DNA from: an uncultured bacterium
Lineage (GTDB): Bacteria > Bacillota > Clostridia > Oscillospirales > Oscillospiraceae
DNA: 64,000 nt
Direction of reading: 5' to 3'
Assembly: GCA_946548895.1 (NCBI GenBank)
Contig: CAMNQF010000003.1
Span: 62,001 to 126,000 of the forward strand
The position numbers and the translations under genes were made by a program. This document shows, in pieces, positions 60,435-64,000 of this stretch. Positions within the stretch are counted from its first letter, which is position 1, and each line of letters starts with the position of its first letter. The notes beneath the pieces are model-generated. The model saw nothing but the letters and a program-made list of their open reading frames with translations, was not told where the DNA came from and ran no database searches.

Positions 60435-61730
60435 TCACCCAATAATCCAGAACGGGCCTCCCGCTCCCGCTCGTTTACTGGCCTCATTCAGTATAATGGA
60501 CAAGTCCCACAGCTTTTGACTGCGGTTGTAACTGGCGGGGTCGGCCACCAGTATCTTTCCATCCTGAACACCCCGGAGCACAATGAAGTGCCCCCTGTGG
60601 TAAAATGTCCTTTCAGCATGATTGCCACTACCAATTTCCCATCGGAGAGCGCGTCCACGATACGCTGTGGCTCGGAGGCGGTGCATCCCTCGACAGGCAG
60701 GCCCCACGCTTTGGCCGCATTGGGAATCAGGGAGCGATCGGAACCGCTCTTGCTGCACCAGCCGCCGTTTTTATAGGCCCACTCCGCCATCTCCACAGGA
60801 TCAACGATGTCGTCCGTCAGAGAGGACACTACAATGGACATGGAGGTGGGGCCGCAGTCGTAGCCGCCGATGTTGTCTGTGCCATAGGGCTTGTTGGCCC
60901 AGCGTTCATCCAGCTGATTGAAATACACGACCTCCGTGGCCCCATTGGTAAAGCGGACGTTCCCCAGGGAGGCAATCGTCGTGCCGCCGTACTCCGTGTA
61001 CTGGAACATCCCATCGCCCAGGAACAGGCTGAGATTCTGGGCATAGTCCCCGGTCAACTCCTTCTGATCGTCGGTCTGGTGGAACACCGTATCGGCAAAG
61101 TAACCCTCCCCGTTGTAGGAGAGGGTATAGATGTACCAGGTCTCCTCTTTCATCTCCACCACATCCGTAGTGTTCGGGTCATCATCATCCACCGTCCTGG
61201 TCTCGCTGGTGCGGGTGTCGGAGTAGAGACTGCTCTTGCCCTGTCGGAGAATGGCCTGCATATCCGCCAGGGAGATGGTGTCCCAGGTCTCACCCTTGGC
61301 GGCGCAGTATTGGGCGATAAAGGCGTTGGTGTTGCTGCTCATGTCGGAGGCGTAGGGGTTGACGACCTCATAGTTGTCGCCGCCGGTGGTGGCGAAGTTC
61401 TGGGCGATCCGGGCCTCCGCATCGGTGATGTCCTCACCCAGAACCTGGTTGACGGCAAAGGCGATGTCATTGGTGTTCTGGATGATAGCGGCATTGTCAT
61501 TGAGAATGGGCTGTCCGGCGCTGCCACTACTGGTCAGGCCGCTGAAGATCAGGGAGGGCAGCATGAGGATAAACAGCACCGGGAGCATGAGCAGAACAGC
61601 AATGACAGCGAGGAATTTCTTGCCATGCTGCGCGGCGTACAGAGCGGCCCCCGCCGCCGCGCCGTAGGGTCCGCCCACCGCTGCGCCCTTTGCGGAAGAA
61701 GCGTCCTCAGCCAGCGGAGGGATAGACCGC
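60435..61730 (-). pseudogene. Frameshifted C39-type cell-wall peptidase of a conjugative element
   Basis: The coherent part starts near AEDASSAKGAAVGGPYGAAA, has one membrane segment (FLAVIAVLLMLPVLFILMLP) and a C-terminal C39-like peptidase: DCGPTSMSIVVSSL with the catalytic Cys and, in the next frame, GGHFIVLRGVQDGK with the His and ADPASYNRSQKLWDL with an Asp. One missing base in plus-strand CCCCC (60591-60595) splits the two frames and removes the His from the first. The 5' end is also lost: upstream of about 61,730 the frame runs into an unrelated gene. In intact elements such proteins open peptidoglycan for conjugation. Confidence 0.75.
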
Positions 61731-62039
61731 CTGATAAATGTCGCCGATATGCCGAGCGAAACAGGCAAGGAGGAGCGGGTCAAAGACGCCACAGGCCCCG
61801 GTCACGATCATGTCCTTGGCCTGCTGCTGGGTGAATGCGGGCTTATAGACCCGCGGATGCACCAGGGCACCAAAAGCGTCTGCCAGCCCTACCACTGCGG
61901 ACAGGGCCGGGATAACAGCAGCGGCGGAGCAGACCCGCAGCAGGCTGTCGGTCAGGTCCTGGAACTGTACGCTGTGGGGTGCATGGTCAATGAGCAGCTG
62001 CTCCCGGCGCAGGACGGTAAAGGTTTGTTCCATATTCAT
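61707..62039 (-). CDS. Hypothetical integrative-element protein
   Basis: The 110-residue product (MNMEQTFTVLRREQLLIDHA; VCSAAAVIPALSAVVGLADA; DIYQAVYPSAG) has one hydrophobic stretch. GAGGTGAT precedes the ATG at 62039 with proper spacing. Its end overlaps the start of the broken peptidase in another frame, as if a deletion fused the two. Family not recognised. Confidence 0.55.
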   Translation of the reverse strand: MNMEQTFTVLRREQLLIDHAPHSVQFQDLTDSLLRVCSAAAVIPALSAVVGLADAFGALVHPRVYKPAFTQQQAKDMIVTGACGVFDPLLLACFARHIGDIYQAVYPSAG

Positions 62040-62109
62040 AGTCATATCACCTCGTAAATGTTAAAATGGGGCGGCCCTCTGAAAAAGAGGACCGCCCCTT
62101 GCAAATGGA

Positions 62110-62718
62110 TCAATAGCCCGCCTTGGGCAGGGAGGGATTGGGCGTCAGCTTGCGCACGACAGTGACCCAGCTGGCCTGGCCGGTCTGCCAGGTACCTTGG
62201 TACTTGCCGCCCACGTCGGCCCGGTTAATGATCTGATAGCCGTTGGCGATGGTACCCAGGACCTGAACCGTCAGCGTGGGGTTACTGGTGGACTGGAAGC
62301 CCACGGGCACCTTGCCGAAATCCAGATAGATGTCCGTAACATACTCGCCGGCCTGGGTGGGGATGGCGTTCAAACTGAAGGAGTAGCTGCTGCTACGGTC
62401 GAGATAGTGGGTTCCGTCCTCAATCTTGGCGACCCTGAAATGCACCCCGCCCAGCCGAGACCCATCGGAGCTGGTTTTAATCAGGCGCAAAGAGGGCTTG
62501 GGCGTATTTGTAAAGACAAAGTTGGCCTTTTCGTCGGGGTTGATTTATACGACCCATACAGCATCGTCAATCAAGTACCCCTTCGGAGCCTCCAGTTCAC
62601 GCACCTCATAGGCCCCCGGGTCCAACTTAGTCAGGTCGATCTCACCATTGATGTCGGTCGTGAACTCCTGCCGGTAGCTACCGCCAACCTTGTTTGAACT
62701 CAAAGCGGACATTGGGCA
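62110..62718 (-). pseudogene. SpaA/Cna-B-type surface protein remnant
   Basis: Pieces of repeated Cna-B/SpaA collagen-adhesin-like domains can be read in two frames: SLPNVRFEFKQ, then shifted GGSYRQEFTTDINGEIDLTK and YEVRELEAPKGYLIDDAVWV, an internal TAA, and INPDEKANFVFTNTPKPSLR to LIKTSSDGSRLGGVHFRVAK. LEAPKGYLID is the classic isopeptide-domain end. At least one frameshift and one stop break the gene, and both the signal peptide and the sorting signal are missing. Confidence 0.75.
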
Positions 62719-62826
62719 GGGATTTCATTGTTACACTAGCCCCGTCCCACACACCGAACTTCACCAGGCCGATAAAGAGCAGGCAGAACAAAATGAGCTG
62801 AAAATAAGCATGGAAGCCGCCTCCCG

Positions 62827-63018
62827 TCAAAGTATAGCTGCCAGAAGAACGGTCAGCCCGCCCACCAGCAAGGCAACCGGCAGGCCAAGCACCTGTCCTT
62901 TCAGACTTCCTTTGATATGAAACCAGTAGTCCTGATAGTACCATAGTGTCCAACCATAAATGGCCGCTGAAATCAGTACAGCGAGTATGCAATAGACTAT
63001 ACGTTTTGATTTATCCAT
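62827..63018 (-). CDS. Small two-helix membrane protein
   Basis: The 63-residue product (MDKSKRIVYCILAVLISAAI; GSLKGQVLGLPVALLVGGLT) has two membrane helices. The start lies 8 bp after the ZIP transporter stop, so the two are likely co-transcribed. No family recognised. Confidence 0.5.
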   Translation of the reverse strand: MDKSKRIVYCILAVLISAAIYGWTLWYYQDYWFHIKGSLKGQVLGLPVALLVGGLTVLLAAIL

Positions 63019-63026
63019 ATTTTAAC

Positions 63027-63809
63027 TCATCCTAATGCCACATCCAGTGCCAGCATAATGGTAAATCCCGCCGCAAAGAACAGCGTCCCCAGGTTAGAGT
63101 GTTCCCCAGCGGATGCCTCCGGGATCAATTCCTCTACCACCACATAGATCATAGCTCCCGCTGCGAAACTGAGCAGGTAGGGCAGGGCGGGCAGGATCAG
63201 CCCTGAGGCCCAAATGGTCAGCACAGCAGCCAACGGTTCCACCACGCCGGAGAGAACGCCATATAGAAAAGCGCGTCCTTTGCCCGCTCCCTCTGCCTGG
63301 AGGGGCATGGAAATAATAGCCCCCTCCGGGAAGTTCTGAATCGCGATACCCAGGGATAGCGCCAGAGTTCCGGCGGCAGTGATGCCGCTGTTTCCGGCCA
63401 TCCAGCCCGCCAGCACAACTCCCATTGCCATGCCTTCCGGGATGTTGTGGAGGGTAACGGCCAGCACCAGCATGGTGGTCCGCTTCAGCCGGGTATGGGG
63501 ACCTTCCGGCTGATCGCTGTTTTGATGCAGGTGGGGGATCGCCCTGTCCAATATCAGCAAGAACAGAATTCCCAGCCAAAATCCCGCAACCGCCGGGAGA
63601 AATGCCCACTGGCCCATATCTGCGGCCTGTTCCATAGCAGGCACCAGCAGACTCCACACGGACGCCGCCACCATGACCCCGGCGGCAAAACCAGTCAAGG
63701 CCCGCTGTACCAGCGGGCGCATTCCCCTTTTCAGAAAAAATACGCATCCCGCTCCCAATGAAGTCCCCAGGAAGGGAAGGAGCAATTCAACCAATCCATT
63801 TTTCATCAT
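63027..63809 (-). CDS. ZIP-family metal transporter
   Basis: The 260-residue product has eight membrane segments and the ZIP metal-path motifs HNIPEGMAMG at 121-130 and QNFPEGAIIS at 158-167, with EE near 225 (VVVEELIPE). It would import zinc or another divalent metal. A loop of His (IPHLHQNS) lies between helices III and IV, as in ZupT. It ends 8 bp before the small membrane protein gene. Confidence 0.93.
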   Translation of the reverse strand: MMKNGLVELLLPFLGTSLGAGCVFFLKRGMRPLVQRALTGFAAGVMVAASVWSLLVPAMEQAADMGQWAFLPAVAGFWLGILFLLILDRAIPHLHQNSDQPEGPHTRLKRTTMLVLAVTLHNIPEGMAMGVVLAGWMAGNSGITAAGTLALSLGIAIQNFPEGAIISMPLQAEGAGKGRAFLYGVLSGVVEPLAAVLTIWASGLILPALPYLLSFAAGAMIYVVVEELIPEASAGEHSNLGTLFFAAGFTIMLALDVALG

Positions 63810-63867
63810 TTTTTGCTCGTGCCTCCAAATAAGCGCAGCGGCGCAAGGTTCCCGCCGAGTCTGGCTG

Positions 63868-64000
63868 TCACGGTCTTCCGGCCAAACGATTCCGGCAATG
63901 CCCTGGCAGATTCATCGCCATCATGCGAACGTACTCCTCCGCTTCCTCTTCCGTGAGGGCAAGCTCCATTGCCGGAAGCCGTTCGCGGAGTACTTCCACA
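63868..64000 (-). CDS. Unknown gene, 3' end only
   Basis: A minus-strand frame enters from the right edge and ends at 63868: ERLPAMELALTEEEAEEYVR, MMAMNLPGHC. It is coherent but too short for family assignment; it may be another fragment of the integrative element. Confidence 0.4.
   Translation of the reverse strand, partial: VEVLRERLPAMELALTEEEAEEYVRMMAMNLPGHCRNRLAGRP

Overview
The window looks like a chromosomal piece of a high-GC, anaerobic member of the Clostridia, most likely an Oscillospiraceae relative of Flavonifractor, Pseudoflavonifractor or Lawsonibacter. This is inferred from the strong GC bias at third codon positions, the clostridial 2[4Fe-4S] ferredoxin, the Na+-pumping decarboxylase, the Firmicutes-type str operon (L7Ae-rpsL-rpsG-fusA-tuf), a Cys T-box and frequent TTG/GTG starts with strong Shine-Dalgarno sites. 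Bases 1-50,556 are core genome; 50,558-64,000 is an accessory region with degraded conjugative-element genes.

Layout. 1-8,760 (minus): rimO (partial), recX, recA, a TIGR04076 protein, prmC, a YqhQ/DUF1385 membrane protein, a two-component system and a VCBS-like lipoprotein. 8,921-13,801: a MATE pump with its MarR regulator under one promoter/operator, an XRE regulator divergent from a 54-aa protein, an N-domain-less ClpC-type unfoldase and a small ferredoxin. 14,145-19,401 (plus): pckA, then the alpha, gamma, biotin-carrier and beta subunits of a sodium-pumping oxaloacetate decarboxylase. 19,490-23,444 (minus): fumarase beta subunit with a DivIVA-like protein; thioredoxin, glycosyltransferase and UDP-galactopyranose mutase. 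23,614-28,557: str operon. 28,715-31,135: NitT/TauT-like ABC transporter. 31,375-46,966: LCP protein, prfB, a 34-aa ORF, glnS, a lipoprotein, a YitT protein, a type IIA topoisomerase pair, a hemerythrin-receiver fusion and ftsK. 46,994-50,525: uppP, and divergently a Cys T-box controlling cysE-cysS.

Accessory region: a frameshifted unknown gene with an XRE regulator, a TetR regulator divergent from a 44-aa membrane peptide and an alpha/beta hydrolase, a ferredoxin with a NapH-like Fe-S membrane protein, an S1-like protein and DUF5697 typical of integrative elements, a Phd/RelE toxin-antitoxin pair, an IS5-type transposase scar, a DUF2200-DUF1801 fusion, an AAA/DUF4143 ATPase, broken C39-peptidase and SpaA-type surface genes, and a ZIP metal transporter. 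Several genes here carry single-base frameshifts in short homopolymers.

How the parts fit. pckA plus the decarboxylase can turn PEP into pyruvate through oxaloacetate, making ATP and a Na+ gradient. The most unusual non-coding signal is a family of intergenic elements, with ends resembling AAGCGCGGAG and TTCGCAGCGTGACAAC, that sit exactly at the stop codons of co-directional genes and in two cases supply the stop codon. Related events duplicated the 3' ends of the response regulator and of the neighbouring lipoprotein.
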